DNA from: Opitutia bacterium
GTDB taxonomy: Bacteria; Verrucomicrobiota; Verrucomicrobiia; Opitutales; Opitutaceae
Assembly (NCBI GenBank): GCA_947453695.1
Contig: CANGHW010000026.1
Coordinates: forward strand, 1 to 48,187
Direction of reading: 5' to 3'
DNA: 48,187 bases
Both the position numbers and the translations under genes were made by a program. How positions within the stretch are numbered: position 1 is the first letter of the stretch; each line of letters starts with the position of its first letter. Below are positions 27,201 through 33,926 of the stretch, in pieces. The notes beneath the pieces were generated by a model, which worked only from the letters and a program-made list of their open reading frames with translations, made no database searches and was not told the DNA's origin.

Positions 27201-27635
27201 CAGTTCACCGCGCTCACCCCGCGTCTGGTCAATGTGTCCGTGCTCAAGCGCATCGCCGCCGGCGAGACGCTCACTGCCGGATTTGTGATTAGTGGCTCCG
27301 CGGCGAAACAGGTCCTCATCCGCGCCGTCGGCCCCGCGCTCGGTCTTCCGCCGTTCAATCTCGGCGGCGTCATGGCCGATCCGAAACTGGAAATCTACAG
27401 CGGGCAGAGCGTGGTCTCCAGCAACGACAACTGGGGCACGCCCGTGGGTGCGGGCGCCGCGACGAGCGCACAGCTCTCCGCGGCATTCGCCGCTGTCGGC
27501 GCATTCGCGTTGCCTGCCGGTTCGAGCGACGCCGCGTTGCTCGTCGCGCTCGCGCCCGGCAACTACACGACCCAAGTCAGCGGCGTGGGAAGCACGGGCG
27601 GCCAAATGATCATCGAGGTCTATGAAGTGCCCTGA
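24222..27635 (+). CDS. Secreted right-handed beta-helix protein with BACON-like, Ig-like and paired C-terminal domains
   Basis: A 1137-residue secreted protein. The Sec signal is MKVLLRVPLVLLFAIGSVLAQA. Residues about 30-560 form a parallel beta-helix, judged from repeated short N-rich strands (LRNIKVYAGHAGVRF, NNTIRLCRVIRTGDDGI, LTVANNVIDG). This fold is typical of polysaccharide lyases and surface hydrolases. A BACON-like beta-sandwich (about 688-770) and an Ig-like domain (about 772-858, TYQWSLNGVALAGATAS) follow. Two related C-terminal modules come last (about 860-995 and 1001-1135), each with LIRA.GPAL, NDNWG and a TVQVSGVG / TTQVSGVG ending. The frame is open 561 nt upstream, but that part overlaps the truncated duplicate; the start at the signal peptide is clear. 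No catalytic residues were identified. Confidence 0.88.
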   Translation: MKVLLRVPLVLLFAIGSVLAQAPTLNLSADLVRLGIAAANLVPNQPGLDAGPLLESGVRYAVQNRFARVIADTGAYYFLSGSATNAASHALFAGPTSTGVALTIDLQGADLYFARADKRGFFITSGTNLTVQNFTMDFQQLLFTQATVTSVNPTTRQVQFTVQPGWQNPTALNPLLEPNTGYAYVFRQGQPWSGFVRFVVQQPFTDGAMTILPGSTITGIRPGDIVVLHARVGGEGILAQGLTNSTLRNIKVYAGHAGVRFINSSSSLLERIEVMPRPGTDRLISTVADGIQPQGLGLNNTIRLCRVIRTGDDGISPTIYVLGAVQTVLGARSVQVQGDIAVAPPNEANVVFQRAADGVVLASAAIVSRAAAPAIGGLPQVVLNLDSDVPATVVGSYVYSSDPVRRAGNLLVERNTVQQQTSFRGISVWGVMNATLAGNYIRRASAAGIHIVHQLRVGDWIVPPVVNLTVANNVIDGANTAGGENSQLTLGGIVTIATNNTLTPMAASPHQNVSLTANFIANPGRSALWLSHLSGALVDTNYLFQPNDVPARAVAVGQFATAAETAQPLVVKTSQNVSLGSNVIDTASGRAWVTDTGFRELAAYAPGSTIRLSAYNLGSLATPSASLTDADGKVSVLTVAATTTHALDVVLPASVGLGGAVVRVNAASGSYLGTLFIDSQGNVPALNQATWLISASATKVSADGGAVPLLVVTQPGGAFQVSSADAFVTAGASGAATGVVSVTLARNTGAARTATIEIASQPITLTQAGAADPVIAVAPQSQTAASGTAATFSVSATGAQTYQWSLNGVALAGATASTLTVNSATAANVGTYSVIARNATGSATSSGALLSLANLPGVGRLSNLSILTTISADDPLFTVGTFVSGSVGSKPLLIRAAGPALTVLGVGGALADPKLEVFSGQTVIAANDNWGGTPALDGAFAAVGAFGYATGDSRDAAVFKPNLAPGAYTVQVSGVGGATGTVIAELYDSTPPSQFTALTPRLVNVSVLKRIAAGETLTAGFVISGSAAKQVLIRAVGPALGLPPFNLGGVMADPKLEIYSGQSVVSSNDNWGTPVGAGAATSAQLSAAFAAVGAFALPAGSSDAALLVALAPGNYTTQVSGVGSTGGQMIIEVYEVP

Positions 27636-27704
27636 CCGCTGTCCGGTCGGTGGCTGCGCGCCGTGGTGAGAGCAGGCCGAGAGGGGCGCGGCGGCCGCGC
27701 AGGC

Positions 27705-27732
27705 CCGGACCCGGGCTGAAGCTCCGCGCTAC
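27705..27732 (-). repeat. REP-like element, GCGCGGGCTGA type variant
   Basis: CCCGGGCTGAAGCTCCGCGCTAC resembles the element at 12317-12341, with a degraded left arm and the same CTAC end. It lies between the convergent beta-helix gene and the 141-residue protein gene. Confidence 0.5.
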
Positions 27733-27742
27733 GACGAACGGA

Positions 27743-28168
27743 TCACGGGGCCGCTGCGAGCAGCACGGCTTTCGTGCGGCCGCCGAGGTCGATGGTTTCG
27801 ACGCGGGTGACGGTGAGGTTGGCGCCTTGGGACGAGAGCAAGGTGCGGAGGGCGTCGAGGTCGTCGTGGTCTTCGGTGACGACTTGGCCGAAGCGTCGGT
27901 AGGTGACGCGGTAGGCCGTCTCGAGACCTTCGAGGCGGCGGAGGGATTCGCGGGCGACGGCGGCGGGACTAACCGGGGCGGCGGAGGCGGCGCGGGGCGC
28001 GGTGGGTTTGCGCTTGAGCTTGGCGTCGGACGGGAGCGGCGGACGCGTGAAGGGGTAGGGCTCGCCGAGAATTGCAGCGGCGGCTTGCTCCAGATCGTGG
28101 ACGCGCACGAACAGCTCCTCGCGTTGGAGGAGGAGGCCGTTGATCTGGATCTGTTGATCGGCGCGCAT
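27743..28168 (-). CDS. Small coiled-coil protein with YPF..PPLP motif
   Basis: Family not recognised. From Met (28166-28168) it has 141 residues. An N-terminal helix pair (about 1-33) ends in GEPYPFTRPPLP. An Ala/Pro/Lys linker (to about 67) and a compact alpha/beta C-terminal domain (about 68-141) follow. A longer start at 28228 would add 20 residues translated from the adjacent inverted repeat and is rejected. The helix pair and motif recur in the 106-residue neighbour. A truncated copy of the C-terminal domain lies at 23832-24088. It is last in the minus-strand set with the LRV and FtsK-like genes. Confidence 0.75.
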   Translation of the reverse strand: MRADQQIQINGLLLQREELFVRVHDLEQAAAAILGEPYPFTRPPLPSDAKLKRKPTAPRAASAAPVSPAAVARESLRRLEGLETAYRVTYRRFGQVVTEDHDDLDALRTLLSSQGANLTVTRVETIDLGGRTKAVLLAAAP

Positions 28169-28204
28169 CAGGACTGCGAAAGGCGGCAAAGGCTCAGAGG
28201 AGTG

Positions 28205-28295
28205 GCCCACGAAACACACGAACGACACGAAAGTCGGAGAAAGCCTCTCGCGACAGGGTGAGACTCATTTCGGGTGTTTGGTGTGTTTCGTGGGC
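28205..28295. repeat. Imperfect inverted repeat, CCCACGAA subtype
   Basis: The arms 28205-28232 and 28268-28295 are complementary at 24 of 28 positions by eye (GCCCACGAAAC... / ...GTTTCGTGGGC) around a 35-nt loop. It belongs to the same family as 3213-3292 and lies between the two small coiled-coil genes. Confidence 0.8.
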
Positions 28296-28318
28296 GACTC
28301 GGCTCGGAGCGAGAGGGC

Positions 28319-28639
28319 TCAGGATTTCGCCGGGGACTCGTCGGTGTCGGACTCGTCGTCTTCGTCGGTGTCGGCGGACGTGGTGCTCGTGGATTTCTTG
28401 GCGGGCTTTTGGTCGAAGCCGGCGACCGGGAGCGGGGGCGCGGGGAACGGGTAGACGCCGGCTTCGCCGACGACCGTGTTGATCTGCGTTTCAAGCGCCG
28501 CGATCTTTTCGTAGGCGGCTTGGCGCTCGGTGATGAGGGCGTCGATCTTGATGCGGGCATCGAGCGCCGCGCGGATCACGTCGGCTTCGGCGCCGAGCAC
28601 GATGTCGCGGAAGGTTAGGGCGGTGGGTTTTTTGGCCAT
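28319..28639 (-). CDS. Small coiled-coil protein with YPF..PPLP motif, acidic tail
   Basis: Family not recognised. The 106 residues comprise an N-terminal region (LTFRDIVLGAEADVIRAAL), an amphipathic helix pair (about 28-58) and VYPFPAPPLP (about 62-71). A Lys-rich segment and a disordered tail of Ser, Thr, Asp and Glu (about 85-106) close it. The helix pair and PPLP motif align with those of the 141-residue protein, so the two look like paralogues sharing one module. It starts 6 nt after the LRV gene stop, so the two are almost certainly co-transcribed. Confidence 0.75.
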   Translation of the reverse strand: MAKKPTALTFRDIVLGAEADVIRAALDARIKIDALITERQAAYEKIAALETQINTVVGEAGVYPFPAPPLPVAGFDQKPAKKSTSTTSADTDEDDESDTDESPAKS

Positions 28640-28645
28640 GATGGT

Positions 28646-30193
28646 TTATTGCCAGAAGAGGCGTTTGAGTTGAGTGAGTTTGGTTGAAAGTTGGTCGGTG
28701 CGCGAGGGGGCGGCGGTGCGGGCGGGGGGAGCTGGGCGCGCAGCGGGAGCGGGCTCGGGATGGGTCGAAGGGGATGACGGGGCCGGATGGGACTGCGGAG
28801 CTGAAATTTGCTGCGCGCGGGCCGTGGCGGCGCGAGCGGCTTGCGTGGCGGCAGCGGCAAGGGCGATCTCGGGGGTGGGGTCGGTAAGGAGGCTGGTAAT
28901 GAGATCGTCAGGAGAATTGGGATGGCGGACGGCGGCGAGACGAATGGCGGGGCTGCGGTCGCGGGCGAAGTCGTAGAGGTCGGCGCGGCGCCACGGATGC
29001 GAGGCGACGGCGAGGGCGCGGATGCTGGGGAGCGGGTCGGCGAGGAGGCGGCGGGCGAGCTCGGCGTTGGCGAGGGTCGCGGGCTTTTGCTGAATGGCCC
29101 AGTGGCGGCGGAAATCGGGGCTGTGCTCGAGGAGGAAGGGGATCAGCTCGTCGTAGAGATCGTCGCGATAGGCGAGGGCGGTGAGGACGGCCGGGAGGCG
29201 CGTGGCGGCGAGGGATTGAACATGCTCCGCGCTGAGGGCGGGATTGGTCGCGAGGGCGACGCAGACCGATTCATCGGCGAGGGCCACGAAGTAGTCGGCG
29301 ATATCGGGGACGAGCGCAGAATTGGCGGCGAGGGCGAGGCGGACCGCGGCGTCTTCAGCCTGCGCGAGCTGGCGCTGGAGCGGGGCGGGAAGCTTGGGGC
29401 GGGCAGCGACCCACGCGCGTTCGTCGGGTTCGCCGTGGGTGATGAAGTGGAGGAGGGCGACCGGGTCGGGCTCGATCAAGTCGCGGGCGACGCGGCGGAC
29501 GGAGGCGTGCGGCGAGAGGAGGAGCAGGGCGCGGACGGCGGTGGGGAGATCCTTGCGCGAGGCGAGGGCGAGCTGGACGTCTTCTTCTTCGGAAGCGGCC
29601 CAGCCGAGGAGGAGTTCGTCATCGGCGGTGGCGGCCGCGATGGTGTGCGTGCGGACGATGGTGCTGGCATCGGCGGCGAGGACGAGGGCGACCTGCGCGG
29701 GGAGTGCGGGCTGCGCCGCGAGGCGGAGGCGGACACCGGGATTGGCATCGGTCGTGAGCGCGGCGTGGTGCGGGAGACGCAGGGACGGATTGGTGGCGAC
29801 GGCGCGACGGACCGCGACGTCGGAGTCTTGCGCGAGGTTGAGGAGTTCGCGGGCGGCGAGCTGCGGGTGCGTGGCGACGTGGACGCGGACCTCGGGGTTT
29901 TCGTGGGCGGCGAAGGCGCTCAGAAGATGCGGGGGCGTGCGGGGATTGGTCGCGAGGTAGGGGAAGACCTCGGGGTCCTGGGCGGTCTGCGCGAGCGTCT
30001 CGAGGAGGTGGCTGGGGGAAAGGGGATACGCGGCGACGAATTGCTGCGCGAGGGTGGGCTCGGAGAGTTCGGCGAGTTCCTGGAGGAGGCGCGAGGAAAG
30101 CGGGGGCTTGCGGAGGGCGATGGCGGTCTTGCGCACGCCGTCGCGACGGATGCGTTCGAGGAGGGCGGAGGAAGTGAGGGTGTCGGCGGACAT
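28646..30193 (-). CDS. Leucine-rich repeat variant (LRV/HEAT-like) protein
   Basis: A 515-residue solenoid protein. Between about residues 60 and 450 it repeats a 20-25-residue unit of the form VRxxVAxxPxLPxxLLxxLAxD (examples VRVHVATHPQLAARELLNLA, VRRAVATNPSLRLPHHAAL, IRLAAVRHPNSPDDLITSLL), the LRV pattern. A Pro/Ala/Ser-rich disordered linker follows (about 455-495), then a short helical end, LSTKLTQLKRLFWQ. There is no signal or membrane segment. It probably acts as a protein-binding scaffold. It is coupled closely to the 106-residue gene (6 nt) and lies 149 nt behind the FtsK-like gene with a REP hairpin between. Confidence 0.85.
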   Translation of the reverse strand: MSADTLTSSALLERIRRDGVRKTAIALRKPPLSSRLLQELAELSEPTLAQQFVAAYPLSPSHLLETLAQTAQDPEVFPYLATNPRTPPHLLSAFAAHENPEVRVHVATHPQLAARELLNLAQDSDVAVRRAVATNPSLRLPHHAALTTDANPGVRLRLAAQPALPAQVALVLAADASTIVRTHTIAAATADDELLLGWAASEEEDVQLALASRKDLPTAVRALLLLSPHASVRRVARDLIEPDPVALLHFITHGEPDERAWVAARPKLPAPLQRQLAQAEDAAVRLALAANSALVPDIADYFVALADESVCVALATNPALSAEHVQSLAATRLPAVLTALAYRDDLYDELIPFLLEHSPDFRRHWAIQQKPATLANAELARRLLADPLPSIRALAVASHPWRRADLYDFARDRSPAIRLAAVRHPNSPDDLITSLLTDPTPEIALAAAATQAARAATARAQQISAPQSHPAPSSPSTHPEPAPAARPAPPARTAAPSRTDQLSTKLTQLKRLFWQ

Positions 30194-30232
30194 CGGGGGT
30201 TAGCCGAGGGCGGAATCCGGGTGTGACGGAAT

Positions 30233-30256
30233 GGCGGGCGTAAAGCCCGCCCCACA
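30233..30256 (-). repeat. REP-like hairpin, GGCGGGC arms
   Basis: GGCGGGC-GTAAA-GCCCGCC followed by CCACA on the plus strand, i.e. GTGG heading the hairpin on the minus strand. Several CCACAGGG direct copies follow to about 30293. It sits between the FtsK-like and LRV genes. Confidence 0.8.
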
Positions 30257-30342
30257 GGGCCCGCAGGGTCCACAGGGCTCACGGTGTCCACAGGGGCGAG
30301 CGGACCACGCGGCTATGCTCGCAGTGACGGGAGAGTAAGGCG

Positions 30343-32109
30343 TCATGGGAGTTGGAGGTCGCCGGGTTGCACGAAGATTTCGCGCGGGTTGTTGCCGACT
30401 TGGGGGCCGATGTAGCGGCGTTGCTCCATTTCTTCCATGAGGCTCGCGGCGCGGTTGTAGCCGATCTTCAGGCGGCGTTGGAGATAGCTCGTGCTCGCGC
30501 GGCCGTTGGCGGCGATGGCTTCGAGCGCTTCCTTGATCATCGGGTCGGCCCCAGCGTGGAGCGTGGGGTCGTCGTTGGCGGCACCGGGGATGTCCTCGGC
30601 GCGGAGCTCGACGCGGTAGCGCGGCTGGAGCTGGGCTTTGAGGACGCCGACGATTTTCTCGATCTCGCCGTCGTCGACGAAGGGGGCCTGGAGGCGTTGG
30701 AGACGGCCGAGGCCGGGCGGGCTGAAGAGCATGTCGCCGCGGCCTTGCAGCGCTTCGGCGCCCTTGCCGTCGAGGACGGTGCGGGAGTCGATTTGGGAGG
30801 CGACCTGAAAGGCGATGCGCGTGGGGTAGTTGGCCTTGATCACGCCGGTGATGACGTTGACCGAGGGGCGCTGGGTCGCGAGGACGGTGTGGATGCCGAC
30901 GGCGCGGGACATCTGCGCGAGGCGCGCGATGGGCGTCTCAACGTCTTGCGCGGCGGTCATCATGAGGTCGGCGAGTTCGTCGATGACGAGGACGATGTAG
31001 GGCAGCTTGGGGAAGCCCTCGGCGACGGCCTTGGCGTTGTAGCCAGCGAGATTACGGACGGATTTCTCGGCGAGGACGGAGTAGCGACGCTCCATCTCAC
31101 GGACGAGCCACTTGAGGGCCTGGACGGCTTGCTTCGGCTCAGTGACGACGGGGTGGATGAGGTGTGGGAGATCGCGGTAGATGGCGAACTCGACGATCTT
31201 GGGGTCGATGAGGACGAGTTCGAGTTCGTCGGGGCGGAAGCGGTAGATCAGCGAGAGGATGAGGTTGCTGATGCAGACGGATTTGCCGGAGCCGGTGGCG
31301 CCGGCGATGAGGGCGTGGGGCGCGCGGGCGAGGTCGAGGATGACGTGGCGGCCGGCGATATCGACGCCGAGGATGAGGGGAAGCTCGCCCGTGGAGTTGC
31401 GCCAGGCCTCGGACTCGAAGGAGGCTCGGAGGGCAAGCGGGGCGGAGTGGCGGTTGGGAATCTCGACGCCGACATAGCTCTCGCCGGGGATGGGGGCCTG
31501 GATGCGGACGGCGTTGGCGGAGAGGGAGAGGGCGAGATTCTTCTCGAGGGCGACGATGGATTCGACGCGGACGCCGAAACCGGGTTTGACGCGGAACTGG
31601 GTGACACGCGGGCCGACGATCGCGTCGTGCACGAAGGCGTCGATCGCGAAGGAGTCGAGGGAGTCCTGGAGGATGCGCTTGTTGGTCGCGAGTTCCTCGG
31701 GGCTGGAGAAGTTTTTCTCGGCGGCGCTGGCGGGGCGGAGGAAGTCGAGGGAAGGGCGCTGGTAGCCGGAGAGCTCGGCGGGGGAGAAGGGCTCGGGGGG
31801 CGGCGTGGCGGGCGGAAGGGACGAGGGGGCCGGGGGCTGGGATTTGGGGTCCGGGGAAGCGGTCTCCGGGGCGGCGAGGTCGGCGGTGCGGTCGCGGACG
31901 GATTGACGGACCCCTTCGAGGTGGTCGAGGGCGTCGTCGAGCTGGTCGCGGTGGCGGGCCTGATGGGCGAGGCGTTCCTCGAGGCGGGCTTCGAGCTCGT
32001 CGCGCCAACGGGCGAGTTGGTGGTGGTCCTCCTCCAGGCGGGCCTGCGGGTCCGGGTTCGCCGCGGGGGCGGCGGGGGCGGGACGGGAGGCGGTGGAGGG
32101 TTTGGGCAT
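30343..32109 (-). CDS. Soluble FtsK/SpoIIIE-type DNA translocase
   Basis: ATP-driven double-stranded DNA pump of the FtsK-HerA superfamily. From MPKPSTAS it has 588 residues: a coiled coil (about 22-77), a Pro-rich linker, the alpha/beta motor with Walker A GATGSGKS (270-277) and Walker B VLVIDELADLMM, the LATQRPSVNVITG segment, and a C-terminal winged-helix gamma domain (STSYLQRRLKIGYNRAASLMEEME). The N-terminal transmembrane domain of cell-division FtsK is absent. The frame is open 53 codons further up, but those translate REP repeats and are rejected. It may be a second, membrane-free paralogue or this organism's only chromosome translocase; the window does not show which. Confidence 0.92.
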   Translation of the reverse strand: MPKPSTASRPAPAAPAANPDPQARLEEDHHQLARWRDELEARLEERLAHQARHRDQLDDALDHLEGVRQSVRDRTADLAAPETASPDPKSQPPAPSSLPPATPPPEPFSPAELSGYQRPSLDFLRPASAAEKNFSSPEELATNKRILQDSLDSFAIDAFVHDAIVGPRVTQFRVKPGFGVRVESIVALEKNLALSLSANAVRIQAPIPGESYVGVEIPNRHSAPLALRASFESEAWRNSTGELPLILGVDIAGRHVILDLARAPHALIAGATGSGKSVCISNLILSLIYRFRPDELELVLIDPKIVEFAIYRDLPHLIHPVVTEPKQAVQALKWLVREMERRYSVLAEKSVRNLAGYNAKAVAEGFPKLPYIVLVIDELADLMMTAAQDVETPIARLAQMSRAVGIHTVLATQRPSVNVITGVIKANYPTRIAFQVASQIDSRTVLDGKGAEALQGRGDMLFSPPGLGRLQRLQAPFVDDGEIEKIVGVLKAQLQPRYRVELRAEDIPGAANDDPTLHAGADPMIKEALEAIAANGRASTSYLQRRLKIGYNRAASLMEEMEQRRYIGPQVGNNPREIFVQPGDLQLP

Positions 32110-32204
32110 GCGCGCGGCGAAAGAGGGCGGGTTATCGGGCCCCGGTTTTCGCTGTGCAAGCGCGGAGGGGGAAATATTTTTGCGGGAGAGTGCGGGAGGC
32201 GGGG

Positions 32205-32335
32205 AAGATGGCAGGCGTAAAGCCTGCCCCACATGGGGAGGGAAAGAGAGGCGTAAAGCCTGCCCCACACGGCGCGGGCAAGAGGGGCGTCAAGCCTGCC
32301 CCGCACGGCGCGGGCAAGAGGGGCGGAGCAGGGAC
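32205..32335 (-). repeat. Tandem REP-like cluster, GGCAGGCGTAAAGCCTGCC type
   Basis: Three successive hairpins: an intact one at 32210-32233 and two degenerate ones at about 32246-32269 and 32283-32305. Each is followed by CCCACA or CCGCAC. The last two are embedded in direct copies of CACGGCGCGGGCAAGAGGGGCG. The cluster fills the gap between the FtsK-like gene and the 137-residue gene. Open frames across it are repeat translations, not genes. Confidence 0.85.
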
Positions 32336-32360
32336 TGACGCGGCCCCGCGGAAGGTGGGC

Positions 32361-32774
32361 TTAGGCCGGTTTGATCAGGGCGGAGTAGTAGTGCCAGAGG
32401 TTGTGGTCGGCGCCCTCGACGAGGCGATTGCGGGCGCGGCCCCAGGGCCAGAAGAGGTTCCCCGAACCGGTGGCCTGGAGGCCGGGAAATTGCTGACCGT
32501 CGTGCTCGATGATGCCCCACGTCGCGCCGTGGCGGCGACGGTAGACCTCGCCGACGTAGCTGCCGAACAGCTTGGCGAAGTTCATCACGTGCTCTTCGGT
32601 GGGCCGGGCGCTCGCGAGGCCGCGGTGCATCGATTCCATCACCGTCTCGACCGACAGGATGCTCGCATCGCTCCAGTCGAGCGTGACGCGAAACTGCTGC
32701 TGGAAGAAATCCCGCGCATCGAGGGCATAGGCCTCGGCGACGGTTTGGATGTTGGGGTCGGGGGTGAAGTGCAT
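32361..32774 (-). CDS. Conserved hypothetical protein, DUF3806-like pattern
   Basis: A 137-residue cytosolic protein without signal or membrane segments. The central stretch FAKLFGSYVGEVYRRRHGATWGI (about residues 66-88) resembles the GxYlGEv...GxxW pattern that I associate with DUF3806-type proteins; this family link is tentative. The start MHFTPDPN is preferred over a longer open frame that runs antisense into the divergent DUF4159 gene. It is divergent from that gene across 135 nt. Confidence 0.7.
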   Translation of the reverse strand: MHFTPDPNIQTVAEAYALDARDFFQQQFRVTLDWSDASILSVETVMESMHRGLASARPTEEHVMNFAKLFGSYVGEVYRRRHGATWGIIEHDGQQFPGLQATGSGNLFWPWGRARNRLVEGADHNLWHYYSALIKPA

Positions 32775-32909
32775 GATCGAGGCGAGCGTCGAGCTTGGCG
32801 GTGCCCCGAGGGTGTCAAGGGCGAGAGTGGAGGACGGAGACGGTCGGTAGAGAAGGGGTGGGGTTACGGCTGGCGCTCCGAACCGAGGCTGCCACGTTCG
32901 GGCTTCGTG

Positions 32910-33926
32910 ATGATGCGCCGGGCCGGAATAATCCTCGCGGGGTGTTGGGCGCTGGCGGCCGGCGGTGGCAGGGGCTTCGCGCAGCCGAATCCCGGCGGTG
33001 GTGGCTCGCTGGTGCGTATGGAAGGCGGGGGCTTGGTCGACGAGGACACCGTGCGCACGGCGCGGGAGACGGTGTCGCACAGCGTCACGCTACCGGAATG
33101 GAAGAATCCGGCGGGGTTCGAGCAGGACGTGTTCACCTTTGCCCGCATTATTTTTTGGTCGGATCCCGCTCGGCCCACGGAGCGGGGCGGCTTCGGGGGC
33201 GGGGGCGGACCGGGCGGCGGCCCCGGCGGTGGGCGTGGCTTCGGGGGCGGAGGCGGGCGTGGGTTTGGCGGCGGGCGGCTGGGGTGGGTGATCGACTACC
33301 CCGATGCCGACCTGAATTTCTCGCACCGGCTGCAGCAACTCACCGCGATGAAGGTCGATCCCGATGCGCGTGTGCTCAAACTCACGAATCCGGATCTGCC
33401 CAAGTATCCGTTCATCTACATGGAGCACATCGAGCGGATGTCGCTGCGGCCGGCGGAGGTCACGGCATTGCGTCAACACCTGCTCGCCGGCGGCGTGCTG
33501 CTCGTAAACGATTTCTGGGGGGCGCTGGCGTGGAAAAACCTGCGGGACGAAATCGCGAAAGTGCTGCCGGAGCGGACGTGGACCGAACTGACGATGCCCC
33601 ACCCGATCTTTCACTGTGTGTTCGAGCTGCGGGGGCCGATGAGTCAGTGGCGCGTGCCATCGATGCAGCGCTGGAACCGGGATTATGTGCCGGATGATCC
33701 GAGTTCAAATCCGACCGCCGGCTACCGGGGCGAGGGTTTCGAAACGATGCACGTGCAGGCGCTGCTCGACGAAAAGGGACGCGTGATGGTGCTGGCGATC
33801 CACAACTCCGACATCAGCGACGGCTGGGAGCGCGAAGGGGAGTTTGCGGATTACTTTAAGGTGTTCTCCGAAGGGCGGGCGTATCCGCTGGGGGTGAATA
33901 TCGTGTTTTATTTGATGACACACTGA
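32910..33926 (+). CDS. Secreted DUF4159 domain protein with Gly-rich insert
   Basis: A 338-residue precursor with a Sec signal (MMRRAGIILAGCWALAAGGGRGFAQ) and the DUF4159 fold (class I glutamine amidotransferase-like Rossmann core): FARIIFW near 75, DYPDADLNFSHRLQQLT, ADV-like VLLVNDFWG, PHPIFHCVFEL and VMVLAIHNSDISDGWE, ending GVNIVFYLMTH. Between about residues 90 and 122 an extra, almost pure Gly/Arg/Phe stretch interrupts the first strand region. The function of the family is unknown; it commonly accompanies MoxR/BatA genes, but none is visible here. ATGs at 32910 and 32913 are both possible starts. Confidence 0.85.
   Translation: MMRRAGIILAGCWALAAGGGRGFAQPNPGGGGSLVRMEGGGLVDEDTVRTARETVSHSVTLPEWKNPAGFEQDVFTFARIIFWSDPARPTERGGFGGGGGPGGGPGGGRGFGGGGGRGFGGGRLGWVIDYPDADLNFSHRLQQLTAMKVDPDARVLKLTNPDLPKYPFIYMEHIERMSLRPAEVTALRQHLLAGGVLLVNDFWGALAWKNLRDEIAKVLPERTWTELTMPHPIFHCVFELRGPMSQWRVPSMQRWNRDYVPDDPSSNPTAGYRGEGFETMHVQALLDEKGRVMVLAIHNSDISDGWEREGEFADYFKVFSEGRAYPLGVNIVFYLMTH

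Noticed and set aside
32110..32268. N-terminal extension of the FtsK-like protein
   Set aside because: These 53 codons translate the REP array (VGQALRL-like words) and are not conserved protein sequence.
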